Under the pieces are notes generated by a model. It was given only the letters and a program-made list of their open reading frames with translations. It did no database searches and was not told the origin of the DNA. From NCBI GenBank assembly GCA_022509085.1, contig JAFLTW010000003.1, forward strand, positions 155,730-219,729: a stretch of DNA of 64,000 nucleotides. Reading direction: 5' to 3'. A program made the position numbers and the translations under genes. Origin of the DNA: Muribaculaceae bacterium (GTDB lineage Bacteria > Bacteroidota > Bacteroidia > Bacteroidales > Muribaculaceae). Positions 33,050-41,093 of this stretch are shown one piece after another. Within the stretch, counting starts at the first letter, position 1, and every line of letters starts with the position of its first letter.

Positions 33050-35125
33050 TCAGAAGAATTCGCCCGTACCGGTCTTGTAGAGGTTGCCGTAGTTTTCTGC
33101 GTTGTAGACCATTACGTGGCTCCCCACGGTGTTGATGAAGAGGCGGTAGTAGAGGTCGCGCAGGGAGATGTCGGGGTTTTCGGCAATCTGGGTCAGGAAG
33201 GTGGAGGTGAAGCGGTTGGTCATCCACACTCCGTGGTCGCTGCTGAAGATGTCGGCCTTGGAGGTCTCCTCGCCGTTGGCAGCGGTGATGAAGAGCATTC
33301 CGGGGATTCCCTCACACTGCTCCAGCACGCCTCCCGAGTAGCACGTCTCCACCATCATCAGCAGTTTGCGGCATTTCCCCTCGGCCCTGAGCCTGAGGAG
33401 GGCCTGGCGGAGCGTGGCCCCCGTGATGCCGGCCTCGCGGTCGTTCCAGCACATTGCTCCGGGCACCCCGTGGCCGCTCCAGAAGATGAAGACGTTGTCG
33501 CCGGTTCCGGTCTCGAGCATGTCGAGCAGTTCCTCCGGGTTGAGGTCTGAGAGACGGAAGTCTACCTCCACGTTCTCGTAGAGATTGGGTCCGGCGGGAG
33601 AGGTGCGCACGGTGCCCGATTGGGGGTTGAGGGGATGGTCGGCGATGTCGTCTTCCATTATGAGGATAATCTCCCGGTCAGTGTAGCCGGAGGCTTTGAG
33701 CCGGCGGTAGATGGCGAGCACGTCGGCCTGATGTCGGTAGTTTTCCCAGCCTGTGGAGGTGGCCACGAGGATCGCGCGGCGCCCCGTAAGGGGTCCGTAG
33801 GAGAGCGTGGGTCCGTTTTCATCGAAGGTCTGCATCTGCGATGCCCTCCAGTTCCAGCCGGCGAGCGTGGCGTCGGTGCGGTTGCCGCCGTCGCTGGTGT
33901 TGTAGTCGAGGATGATGTACCGGCCTCCATACACCTTGAAGTTGTAGTAGGTCGTGGCCAGCACGTTGGTGAAAATCTTCTGGTCAAACCTCAGCGGGCC
34001 GGAGGCTCCGCGCACGTACGGGGCAGCGCCGCGTGCGAGGGCATCAACCACCAGGCTCATGTCTTCGCCGGTCCAGCTCCCCATGTTGATCTCCTCGCCG
34101 CTCACGATGGTCCGCAGGGCATCGCGGAGGGTGAGGTGGGGCTTCAGAAACTGCATCCAGGCTCCGTAGGCCAGCAGCATGGCGGCGTCGTAGAGCTGTG
34201 CCTCCCCTGTGGTGGGGTTAGTGCCGAAGAAGGTGCGGTAGGAGACGTCGAATCCCGACTCCGGGTCGGCTCCGAAGGCCACACCCTCGATTCCTTCGAT
34301 CTCCTTGCCGTGCATGGAGATCACGTCGGTGCCGTAGGCCGTGTCGGAGAAGAGGAGCCTCGGGTCGCACCCCTCTCTGCGGGCTGCGTTCTGCCGGCCG
34401 AGCACCGTGGCAATTTCCGCCGGCTCGGAGAGGGCGCAAATAACATAGTCGGCACCCGATTTCATCGCGGAATAAGCCTCCTGCTCAAGGTTCTCTCCGC
34501 CGTAGGCGAACACTCCCGAGTTGGTGAGTCCGAGTTCCCTGGTCTGGAATGAGAACCAGTCGATGAAGGTCTTTCCGTAGAGGTCTCCATCGCGTGCTAT
34601 GAGCGCCACGCTTTTGGCGCCATAGTTGGCGGCCTTTGCCAGGAGCACCTCACACTGCGTGATGTCGGTTTCGGTCATTGCCCAGAGATAGCCCGTAGAG
34701 GAGTAGGCCCTCACGAGCTCCTCGGAGGTGGCGAGCGTGAAGAGGTTTTTGCTGAAGCGTGAGAGGCTCGCGGTGAGGGTGGCGGCGTTGGAGGAATAGA
34801 GACCTCCTATCACGGCGTATATGTCGTCGCGCCTGCCGAGCATCTCGGCGGTTTCTTCGAGGTTTTCGGCCGATTCATCGTAAAATTCAAAGTTAAGGCT
34901 TATGGCAACATCCTGGTTTTTGAAGGCGCGTGTCAGGTTGGCGTCAAGGAGCCCGAGGGTGCGTTCCCAGTGCTCGCGCAGTCCGTCGCCGTCAGGCAGC
35001 ACGATGGCCACGGTTTTCTCTATCACCTCCCCGGATGCGTCGGGTTCATCGGCGAATTCGTCGCTTTTGCATCCCCAAAGCATAAGGAGGACAAGGAGGC
35101 ATAGGATGTCAGTTAAGCGCTTCAT
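33050..35125 (-). CDS. Lipoprotein fusing a periplasmic binding domain to a legumain-type (C13) protease
   Basis: 691 residues. Lipobox LMLWGC with C19. Residues ~40-400 follow the pattern of a type I periplasmic binding protein (leucine/amide-binding like): TVAIVLPDGDG, AVIGGLYSSNAATL, VALIARDGDLYGKTF. Residues ~445-690 form a caspase-fold C13 peptidase: RRAILVATSTGWENYRHQADV, D-x-D-rich IILIMEDDIAD, catalytic His552 in FWSGHG and Cys595 in MVETCYSG, 43 residues apart, as in legumain and GPI8. So a ligand-sensing ectodomain is joined to a cysteine protease, anchored to the membrane, facing the periplasm or surface. Legumains cut after Asn/Asp. It overlaps the BMP-type lipoprotein gene upstream by 17 bp. 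The fusion is not one I know. Confidence 0.8.
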   Translation of the reverse strand: MKRLTDILCLLVLLMLWGCKSDEFADEPDASGEVIEKTVAIVLPDGDGLREHWERTLGLLDANLTRAFKNQDVAISLNFEFYDESAENLEETAEMLGRRDDIYAVIGGLYSSNAATLTASLSRFSKNLFTLATSEELVRAYSSTGYLWAMTETDITQCEVLLAKAANYGAKSVALIARDGDLYGKTFIDWFSFQTRELGLTNSGVFAYGGENLEQEAYSAMKSGADYVICALSEPAEIATVLGRQNAARREGCDPRLLFSDTAYGTDVISMHGKEIEGIEGVAFGADPESGFDVSYRTFFGTNPTTGEAQLYDAAMLLAYGAWMQFLKPHLTLRDALRTIVSGEEINMGSWTGEDMSLVVDALARGAAPYVRGASGPLRFDQKIFTNVLATTYYNFKVYGGRYIILDYNTSDGGNRTDATLAGWNWRASQMQTFDENGPTLSYGPLTGRRAILVATSTGWENYRHQADVLAIYRRLKASGYTDREIILIMEDDIADHPLNPQSGTVRTSPAGPNLYENVEVDFRLSDLNPEELLDMLETGTGDNVFIFWSGHGVPGAMCWNDREAGITGATLRQALLRLRAEGKCRKLLMMVETCYSGGVLEQCEGIPGMLFITAANGEETSKADIFSSDHGVWMTNRFTSTFLTQIAENPDISLRDLYYRLFINTVGSHVMVYNAENYGNLYKTGTGEFF

Positions 35126-36143
35126 ATTCTTTCTCCTTTTCTACTGCGGCTGCCTTGTTTGCCCGGATAAAATCGCTGAATTCATCGCTGAAACCCGGGG
35201 CGAGCATGAATTCAACGTATCCGCTTTCCAGCCCGTAGGTCTGCGATTCCGGCATATTCCCTGTCTGCAGCCAGCTGTTGAAGTATTCGTCGATAAGCAG
35301 GTCGAAGCGCTTCACCACCGAGCCTGTGATTTTCTTTGAGAGTCCGGACTGGTCCACGTCCATACCGGCCAGGAAGGGGCATGCGTCATACTCGCGTGAG
35401 TAGCGGTAGAGCCCGGCGTTCGAGCCTCCGGCCACCGGGAAGATAAACCCGTAGTTGGCTGCCCAGCCGCTCATACGGCGGTAGGTTACGTCGGCCATCA
35501 CGTATCCGCTCCAGTCGTCGGCCAGGTATTCCACGTCGCATTCGCGCCCGTATCCGGCGATGAAACCGTCTTTTGCCGATGCCGTGGGGATGTCAGACGA
35601 GCTGGCCATCAGCACGAGGCTGCTGCCGCCGTCGATCCTTGCGGCGAGCGCGCCGCAGAGATAGGAGGCTCCAAACATCGACACCTGGAATGTGCGAATC
35701 CTTTCGTCGGCATACCGCTTCAGGCTCTCAAACATCAGGATGCGCTTGTTGTCGGTGAGTTCATAGTCGTCGATATGGCGGTCGATAATGTCCTCGTAGT
35801 CGGCGCTTGCGAATGTGAACACCACCGGGATGTCGCTTCCGGGCCGTTTCAGCCAGTCGGTGAAGATGCGTTCCGCCTCGCCGAGATTTTGCGGTGAATA
35901 GAGGAAAATGTCGATTTCAGGATGCGCTTTCTTGAATTTCTGCACTCCCTCGAGAATGCAGTCGTTGTAGCTCATGTCGCCCAGGCCGCCGGGCGAGAAG
36001 AGGAATATCACCTGCGGGGTCACTTCCCCGTGCTCCTTCGAGGGGTCGGCAGGCTCGTCACTGCTGCACGCGGCGAAACCTACCGCTGCCAAAAGACAGC
36101 AGAGCATACACAGAAGATGCTTGAGTTCCCGGATTGGCTGCAA
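35109..36143 (-). CDS. BMP/PnrA-type substrate-binding lipoprotein
   Basis: 344 residues with lipobox AAVGFAAC. QVIFLFSPGGLGDMSYNDCILEG is the typical N-terminus of basic-membrane-protein/Med family binders of nucleosides; VVFTFASADYEDI and GAALAARIDGG-type segments follow (LCGALAARIDGG). No ABC permease or ATPase is nearby, so it is likely a sensor or receptor rather than a transporter part. It overlaps the legumain fusion gene by 17 bp, suggesting the two binding proteins act together. Confidence 0.75.
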   Translation of the reverse strand: MQPIRELKHLLCMLCCLLAAVGFAACSSDEPADPSKEHGEVTPQVIFLFSPGGLGDMSYNDCILEGVQKFKKAHPEIDIFLYSPQNLGEAERIFTDWLKRPGSDIPVVFTFASADYEDIIDRHIDDYELTDNKRILMFESLKRYADERIRTFQVSMFGASYLCGALAARIDGGSSLVLMASSSDIPTASAKDGFIAGYGRECDVEYLADDWSGYVMADVTYRRMSGWAANYGFIFPVAGGSNAGLYRYSREYDACPFLAGMDVDQSGLSKKITGSVVKRFDLLIDEYFNSWLQTGNMPESQTYGLESGYVEFMLAPGFSDEFSDFIRANKAAAVEKEKEYEALN

Positions 36144-36210
36144 GAAAGGCGTTCTTAGAAAGTTTGTAATGCAAAATTAATAAATTCAGAGAAATAATTT
36201 TGCGTTCCGG

Positions 36211-36243
36211 TTTGCTGATTTTCAATAATAAGTGTTAAATTTG
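36211..36243 (+). promoter_or_regulatory. Promoter of TM2/GYF_2 gene
   Basis: TTTG (36211-36214), 21-bp spacer and TAAATTTG (36236-36243), about 64 bp upstream of the ATG. Confidence 0.6.
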
Positions 36244-36306
36244 CAATCTTGATAGAGGCACCGAATTTTTTCACGAGTAACAATAACAACTAAATACATT
36301 TTTGAC

Positions 36307-36768
36307 ATGGCAAACTGGTATATCATGTACAACGGCCAGCAGGTTGGTCCCCTGGAGAAGGAGGGACTCCTGGCCTATCATCCCGGTCCCGATACGATGG
36401 TATGGTGCGAGGGTATGGCAAACTGGCAGCCTCTCTACACATTCCCTGAGCTCATGGAGCTTATTAACGGACAGCGTTCTGAAGTCCCGCATTATGCTCC
36501 CGGCTCTCCGATGCCTCCCGCAGCCCGTGTCTCCACAAAAGACAAGACAACGGCCGGGATCCTCGCCCTGCTGCTCGGCGGCCTCGGCGTGCAGTATTTC
36601 TACCTCGGCAAGGTAGGCGCGGGTCTGGTTACGATACTGCTGTCTATAGTTACTTGCGGCATCTGGGATGTCCTCACTTTCGTGCAGGGAATCCTGATGC
36701 TCACGATGTCGCAGGAGCAGTTCGACCGTAAATACGTCTTCACCGACAAGTTCCTGCCCCTCTTCTGA
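36307..36768 (+). CDS. GYF_2 (DUF4339) and TM2 domain protein
   Basis: 153 residues. N-terminal GYF_2 domain (about 1-55: WYIMYNGQQVGPLEKEGL, MVWCEGMANWQPL) followed by a Pro-rich linker and a TM2 domain (about 78-145: ILALLLGGLGVQYFYLGKVGAG) with two helices. Such fusions are common in Bacteroidetes, function unknown; GYF_2 domains bind proline-rich peptides. Monocistronic, with promoter and terminator. Confidence 0.85.
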   Translation: MANWYIMYNGQQVGPLEKEGLLAYHPGPDTMVWCEGMANWQPLYTFPELMELINGQRSEVPHYAPGSPMPPAARVSTKDKTTAGILALLLGGLGVQYFYLGKVGAGLVTILLSIVTCGIWDVLTFVQGILMLTMSQEQFDRKYVFTDKFLPLF

Positions 36769-36783
36769 TCAGGCAAACCATAA

Positions 36784-36818
36784 AACAAAGATGGACTCCC
36801 AAGGAGCCCATCTTTGTT
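36784..36818. terminator. Bidirectional terminator
   Basis: Stem AACAAAGATGG (36784-36794) pairs with 36808-36818, extended by GACTCC/GGAGCC; T-rich on both sides. It lies between convergent genes ending at 36768 and 36845. Confidence 0.75.
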
Positions 36819-36844
36819 ATCTATAAGGTTTACGCTGCAGGGTC

Positions 36845-37405
36845 TCAGCCCTTGTTGGCGCGCTCGTTGATGTAGGAGGCGAGGGCTTCGGCGTCGGAGC
36901 CGCCCACCACATACTTGCGGCCATCCTTCAGCGTGATGAGTACGGTGTTGTCGGGCTTGCCGTAGTAGGCGAAGTAGTCCCCGATGTTGTCGTCGTGATA
37001 CTGTCCCCAGCGGCCGAACGTGCGGATAGGCATGCTCTTGAAGGCCTTCTTGCCGGGTTTGGCGGCCACCTTGTAGGGTTCGGCGGATGCAATCTCGTCC
37101 ATGCGGATGCGCTTCGTCTTGAGCGGTCGGCGGATCCTTACCTCGTCATCGTCGGCGTATACGTCGAGCGGAGTGAAGCAGAGGGCGAAAATCCACCACA
37201 GGAAGAGAATGCCGATGATAATCCAGAACCATACCCAGCCGCTGCCCCAGCCGGAGCTTGCGTCGTAGGTCTGATAAGTTGTGTCGGTGTAGTTGTAGTC
37301 GGGTGTCCACCACCAGATGCAGCAGAATGCAAGGCATATCAACAGGATCCAGAATATCACGGAACCCGTGTAGTCGCTGCTGTCGTAAGATATTTTCTGT
37401 CTCAT
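36845..37405 (-). CDS. Membrane protein with PH-like domain
   Basis: 186 residues. Two TM helices (about 15-32 and 57-80) surround a Tyr/Ser/Gly-rich loop, then a C-terminal domain of about 90 residues (DVYADDDEVRIRRPLKTKRI, VLITLKDGRKYVVGG) resembling bacterial PH domains. Function unknown. Divergent from the glycerate kinase. Confidence 0.65.
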   Translation of the reverse strand: MRQKISYDSSDYTGSVIFWILLICLAFCCIWWWTPDYNYTDTTYQTYDASSGWGSGWVWFWIIIGILFLWWIFALCFTPLDVYADDDEVRIRRPLKTKRIRMDEIASAEPYKVAAKPGKKAFKSMPIRTFGRWGQYHDDNIGDYFAYYGKPDNTVLITLKDGRKYVVGGSDAEALASYINERANKG

Positions 37406-37552
37406 AGTATTAAGGTATTAAGGTTTATAAGTCGGTTGTTTAGGGTTTCTATTCAATCAACGCTTTACCCTTTCCTTTAGTTCGTAAAAATTGTTAACTT
37501 TGCGTTTTTAAGATACGTTAATTTTCTGTCTGCCTCCCTTGCAGGCTCCGAG

Positions 37553-38575
37553 ATGAAGATCCTGGTTTGCCCCGACTCGTTCAAGGGAACCCTTACGGCT
37601 CCCGAAGCGGCCGCCGCCATGGCGCGCGGTTTGCGCTCCGCTTTCCCCGGGGCGGAGATCATCATGCTTCCCGTGGGCGACGGCGGCGAGGGCACGGTGA
37701 GAGCCATTGTCGGCTCGCCGGCGTTCTCCGGCAGGGTGGCGGAGGTGGAATGCAAGGTTTACGACCCCCTTCATCGCCTGATTAAGGCCACTTACCATAT
37801 CGCCGGCTCCACAGCTCTAATTGAGTCGGCTGCGGCCTCAGGGCTTACGCTGCTTGCCCCAGGCGAGAGGGATGTGCTGAAGGCCGACAGCTACGGCACG
37901 GGCCAGCTCATTGTTGACGCGCTTTCCCGCGGCGCAACTGAATTCATCGTATGTATGGGTGGCACCGCTACGTGCGACGGCGGCTACGGAGCCTTCCGCG
38001 CCATGCGGGAGCACGATTTCAGCGCCGCCCGCTTCACGCTCCTTTGTGATGTCGACAATCCCCTTCTCGGTCCGCGTGGTGCGGCTCCCGTTTTCGGTCC
38101 GCAGAAAGGTGCCGGGCCAGACTCCCTGCCGCTTCTCGAGGACAGGCTGGAGCGCGTTGCCCGGGAATATCGGGAAACTTATGGACGCGATATCGGCTCC
38201 GAACCCTTTGCCGGCGCGGCCGGAGGATTGGCGGGAATGCTGATGGCCTGTTATGGGGCCACGCCCGTCAGGGGCATCGAGAGGGTGCTCGCGCTGCTGG
38301 ATTTCAGCCGCCTTGCGGCCGGTGCGTCGCTGGTGGTTACGGGGGAGGGGAGAGCCGATGCAACCACTCTCTCCGGCAAGGCCGCCAAGGGCGTCCTCGA
38401 CGCCTCGCGGCTCCTCGGTTTGCCGGTAGTGCTTGTGGCGGGAAGGGTTGCCGACCGCGAAACTCTTCTTGAGGCCGGTTTCGCGCAGGTGGTTCAGGCC
38501 ACTCCCGACGGAGTGGACCCCTCGGGACGTGCCGCAGCGTTACTGGAGCGTGCGAGCGCCTCCTTGAGTCTGTAG
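37553..38575 (+). CDS. Glycerate kinase (GarK/GlxK family)
   Basis: 340 residues, somewhat shorter than the usual ~380. N-terminal MKILVCPDSFKGTLTAPEAA and MLPVGDGGEGTV, then ECKVYDPL, GTATCDGGYGAFRAM, CDVDNPLLG and VTGEGRADATTLSGKAAKGV are the conserved family blocks. Phosphorylates D-glycerate to 2-phosphoglycerate. A -7 box TAACTTTG lies at 37495-37502. The last 82 bp overlap the end of the oppositely oriented PLP gene. Confidence 0.88.
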   Translation: MKILVCPDSFKGTLTAPEAAAAMARGLRSAFPGAEIIMLPVGDGGEGTVRAIVGSPAFSGRVAEVECKVYDPLHRLIKATYHIAGSTALIESAAASGLTLLAPGERDVLKADSYGTGQLIVDALSRGATEFIVCMGGTATCDGGYGAFRAMREHDFSAARFTLLCDVDNPLLGPRGAAPVFGPQKGAGPDSLPLLEDRLERVAREYRETYGRDIGSEPFAGAAGGLAGMLMACYGATPVRGIERVLALLDFSRLAAGASLVVTGEGRADATTLSGKAAKGVLDASRLLGLPVVLVAGRVADRETLLEAGFAQVVQATPDGVDPSGRAAALLERASASLSL

Positions 38576-39720
38576 AGCGCCTCCTCGAGTATGGGGCGCG
38601 GTGTCCCTACGTTGAGCCTCATGTGTCCCTCGCCGCCGGGGCCGAACATTGCGCCGTCGTTGAGCGCGAGCAGGGCGCCGTCGACAAACAGCTCCACGAG
38701 TTCATTCTGTGGCAGCCCCAGGTCGCGGCAGTCGAGCCACACCAGGAAGGAGGCCTCCGGCCTCAGGGGTTTGATGGCCGGCATGTTGGCCGCGCAGAAT
38801 TCCTCCACAAACTCCACGTTCTTTTCCACATACTCGAGCATCTGCCCGAGCCACTCCTTGCCGTGGCGGTAGGCCGCCACGGTGGCTATCGGCGAGAATA
38901 TCGGGGCTTCGTTGAGCTCGTTGGCGGTGAGCCAGCCGTAAAACCTCTCGCGGATCTCGTCGTTGGGCACTATGGCATATGAGCTTACTATGCCGGCTAT
39001 GTTGAAGGTCTTGGAGGGGGCGGCGAAGGTGATGCTGCAGGCGGCCGCCTCGGCCGACACGGTGGCAAACGGCGTGTGGCGGTGGCCGAAGAGGGGCATG
39101 TCGCTGTGGATCTCGTCGGAGAGCACGAGCACGCCGTTGGCGGCGCAGATGCGCGCCACCTCCCTGAGCGTCTCGCCGCTCCATACTATGCCGGCGGGAT
39201 TGTGTGGGTTGGAGAGGATGAGGATCTTGGCCCGGGGGTCGGCCGCCACTTTCTCGAGGTGTTCAAGGTCCATCTCATAATGGCCGCGGGCGGTCTCTTT
39301 CAGGGGATTATACACCACCTCCCTGTGGTTTCCTTCGGGTACGAGGCGGAAGGGATGGTAGACGGGAGGCTGGATTATCACCCTGTCGCCCGGCTCGGTG
39401 AAGAGGTTGATGGTAAGGCCTATACCCTTCACGATGCCGGGGATGTATGTGAGCCAGCTGCGCTCCACGTTCCAGCCGTGTCGGTCTCTTATCCAGTCGG
39501 TTACGGCTGGCCAGAAGTCGGCGGGTTCGGTGGTGTAGCCGAAGATGGGGTGGTCGAGTCGGCGTCGGAGAGCCTCCACCACGAACGGGGGCGTATCGAA
39601 GTCCATGTCGGCCACCCAGAGGGGCAGCAGGTCGGCCCGGCCGTAGCGCTCGCCGAGCACGTCGAATTTCAGTGCGCCGGTGCCCCTCCGGTCGGTCACC
39701 TTGTCGAAGTCGTATCTCAT
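38494..39720 (-). CDS. PatB/MalY-type PLP C-S lyase
   Basis: 408 residues, fold-type I aminotransferase. RRGTGALKFD, PLWVADMDFDTPP and the schiff-base lysine in APSKTFNIAGI identify the MalY/PatB cystathionine beta-lyase branch. Releases thiols, ammonia and pyruvate from cystathionine or cysteine conjugates; a methionine-pathway role is likely next to the second sulfur PLP enzyme 12 bp upstream. The last ~27 codons overlap the glycerate kinase gene antisense; this tail (AARPEGSTPSGVA) is low complexity and may be an extension caused by loss of an earlier stop. Confidence 0.85.
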   Translation of the reverse strand: MRYDFDKVTDRRGTGALKFDVLGERYGRADLLPLWVADMDFDTPPFVVEALRRRLDHPIFGYTTEPADFWPAVTDWIRDRHGWNVERSWLTYIPGIVKGIGLTINLFTEPGDRVIIQPPVYHPFRLVPEGNHREVVYNPLKETARGHYEMDLEHLEKVAADPRAKILILSNPHNPAGIVWSGETLREVARICAANGVLVLSDEIHSDMPLFGHRHTPFATVSAEAAACSITFAAPSKTFNIAGIVSSYAIVPNDEIRERFYGWLTANELNEAPIFSPIATVAAYRHGKEWLGQMLEYVEKNVEFVEEFCAANMPAIKPLRPEASFLVWLDCRDLGLPQNELVELFVDGALLALNDGAMFGPGGEGHMRLNVGTPRPILEEALYRLKEALARSSNAAARPEGSTPSGVA

Positions 39721-39732
39721 CCTCGTTGGGTG

Positions 39733-40908
39733 TCAGTCGTTCAGGGCCTGCGCGATGTCTTCGAATAGGTCGTCTACGTCTTCGAGACCTACTGAGAGGC
39801 GGATGGTGGTGTCGAGCACGTCCATGTCACGGCGCTCTTCGGGGGTAAAGTTGCCGAAGATGGTGCTGGCGGGGTGGATGGCCAGGGTGCGGTTGTCGAA
39901 GAGGTTGGTGGCCCTCTTTATGAGCTTGAGACTGTTGATGAAGCGTTTGCAGGCGGCTTCGTCTTCAAGGTCGATGGTGATCATGGCTCCGGCCGTGTCG
40001 CCAAACTGCCTGCGGCTTATCTCGTGGAAGGGATTGTCTTCCAGTCCGGTGTAGTTCACCTTCTTTATCTTGGGGAGGGTGCGGAGCATGCGGGCGAGCC
40101 TGAGGGCGCTTTCGGCCTGGCGGCGGTAGCGCACGTCGAGGGTCTCGAGTCCGAGGGTCTGCATGTAGGCGGCGTGGGGAGTCATGTAGCCGCCGAGGTT
40201 GAAGAGCAGCTCGAAGCGTATCCTGCGGTTGAAGCCCTCGGCCGTGCCGTAGTCGATGATTAGTCCGCCCAGCGATGTGGCGCCTCCGGAGAGGTATTTG
40301 GTGCTGGAGACGATCTCCACGTCTACGCCGAGTTCCCGCGCTGAGAATTCCGTGAAGGGTATCATGGTGGTGTCGGCGAAGAGAGGTGCTCCCTTTGCGT
40401 GGGCTATCTCGGAGAGTGCCTTGAGGTCGGCCACCTCCATCTGCGGGTTGGTGAGGATCTCAAGGAAGAGGCAGCAGGTGTTGTGGTCAACGGCTTTCTT
40501 CACCTCCTCGAGGTTGGTAAGGTCGCAGAGCCTGGCCTCCACGCCGAGGCGCTTCAGAGTGGAAGTGATCAGGGAGAAGGTATTGCCGAAGAGGTGGCGC
40601 GAGGTAACGATGTTTTTCCCTGTCTCGGCCACGGCCATCAGGGCGTTGCTGATGGCTGCCATGCCGGAGGTGAAGGCTATCACGTCTTTGGCTCCGGTGA
40701 GGGCTTTCACCTTGTCTTCCAGGTGCATCACGGTGGGGTTCATCACCCTCGAATAGTCGGGTACGATCACGCGGCCGCAGAAGGCGTCGGCCATGTCGTC
40801 GGCGTTGTCGAATTCGTATGCGCAGGTGTGATACACGGGCATACTCAAAGCCCCGAAGGCATCCCTTGCGGGATAGGGCGTATGGATTGCTTTCGTCTGT
40901 TTCTTCAT
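39733..40908 (-). CDS. Cys/Met metabolism PLP enzyme (O-acetylhomoserine sulfhydrylase or methionine gamma-lyase type)
   Basis: 391 residues. TKAIHTPYPARDAFGALSMP, YSRVMNPTV, FTSGMAAISNAL and the lysine of SSTKYLSGGATSLGG belong to the trans-sulfuration family. The absence of an obvious tyrosine pattern I could verify means sulfhydrylase and gamma-lyase cannot be separated. It is followed by the PatB/MalY gene, together forming a sulfur amino acid operon. No SAM riboswitch was recognised in the 185-bp upstream gap. Confidence 0.8.
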   Translation of the reverse strand: MKKQTKAIHTPYPARDAFGALSMPVYHTCAYEFDNADDMADAFCGRVIVPDYSRVMNPTVMHLEDKVKALTGAKDVIAFTSGMAAISNALMAVAETGKNIVTSRHLFGNTFSLITSTLKRLGVEARLCDLTNLEEVKKAVDHNTCCLFLEILTNPQMEVADLKALSEIAHAKGAPLFADTTMIPFTEFSARELGVDVEIVSSTKYLSGGATSLGGLIIDYGTAEGFNRRIRFELLFNLGGYMTPHAAYMQTLGLETLDVRYRRQAESALRLARMLRTLPKIKKVNYTGLEDNPFHEISRRQFGDTAGAMITIDLEDEAACKRFINSLKLIKRATNLFDNRTLAIHPASTIFGNFTPEERRDMDVLDTTIRLSVGLEDVDDLFEDIAQALND

Positions 40909-40981
40909 CTCTGTTTTACGTTTTTCAGTGCAAAATTAGTCAAATTATTGTTAATTTTTAGGTATTTAGCTGAATTTTAAT

Positions 40982-40989
40982 TAACTTTG
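40982..40989 (+). promoter_or_regulatory. -7 element before the metalloprotease-SusCD operon
   Basis: TAACTTTG matches TAnnTTTG; the -33 region is weak (TTTA at 40957-40960, 21-bp spacing). A transcript from ~40996 would have a 100-nt leader before the ATG at 41094. Confidence 0.4.
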
Positions 40990-41093
40990 TATTCGGATAT
41001 GCCCTGTTTTCAGCAAGACGCGGGTAATATCTTTCTGCAACTTAGTGTAATCTAACAGAATGCGCCCTCGCGGAGAGGGCCGGCACCTAACAT

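Noticed and set aside
40909..41093. SAM riboswitch before the sulfur PLP enzyme
   Set aside because: No SAM-type core motifs were found in the gap; only a promoter-like element for the opposite gene.
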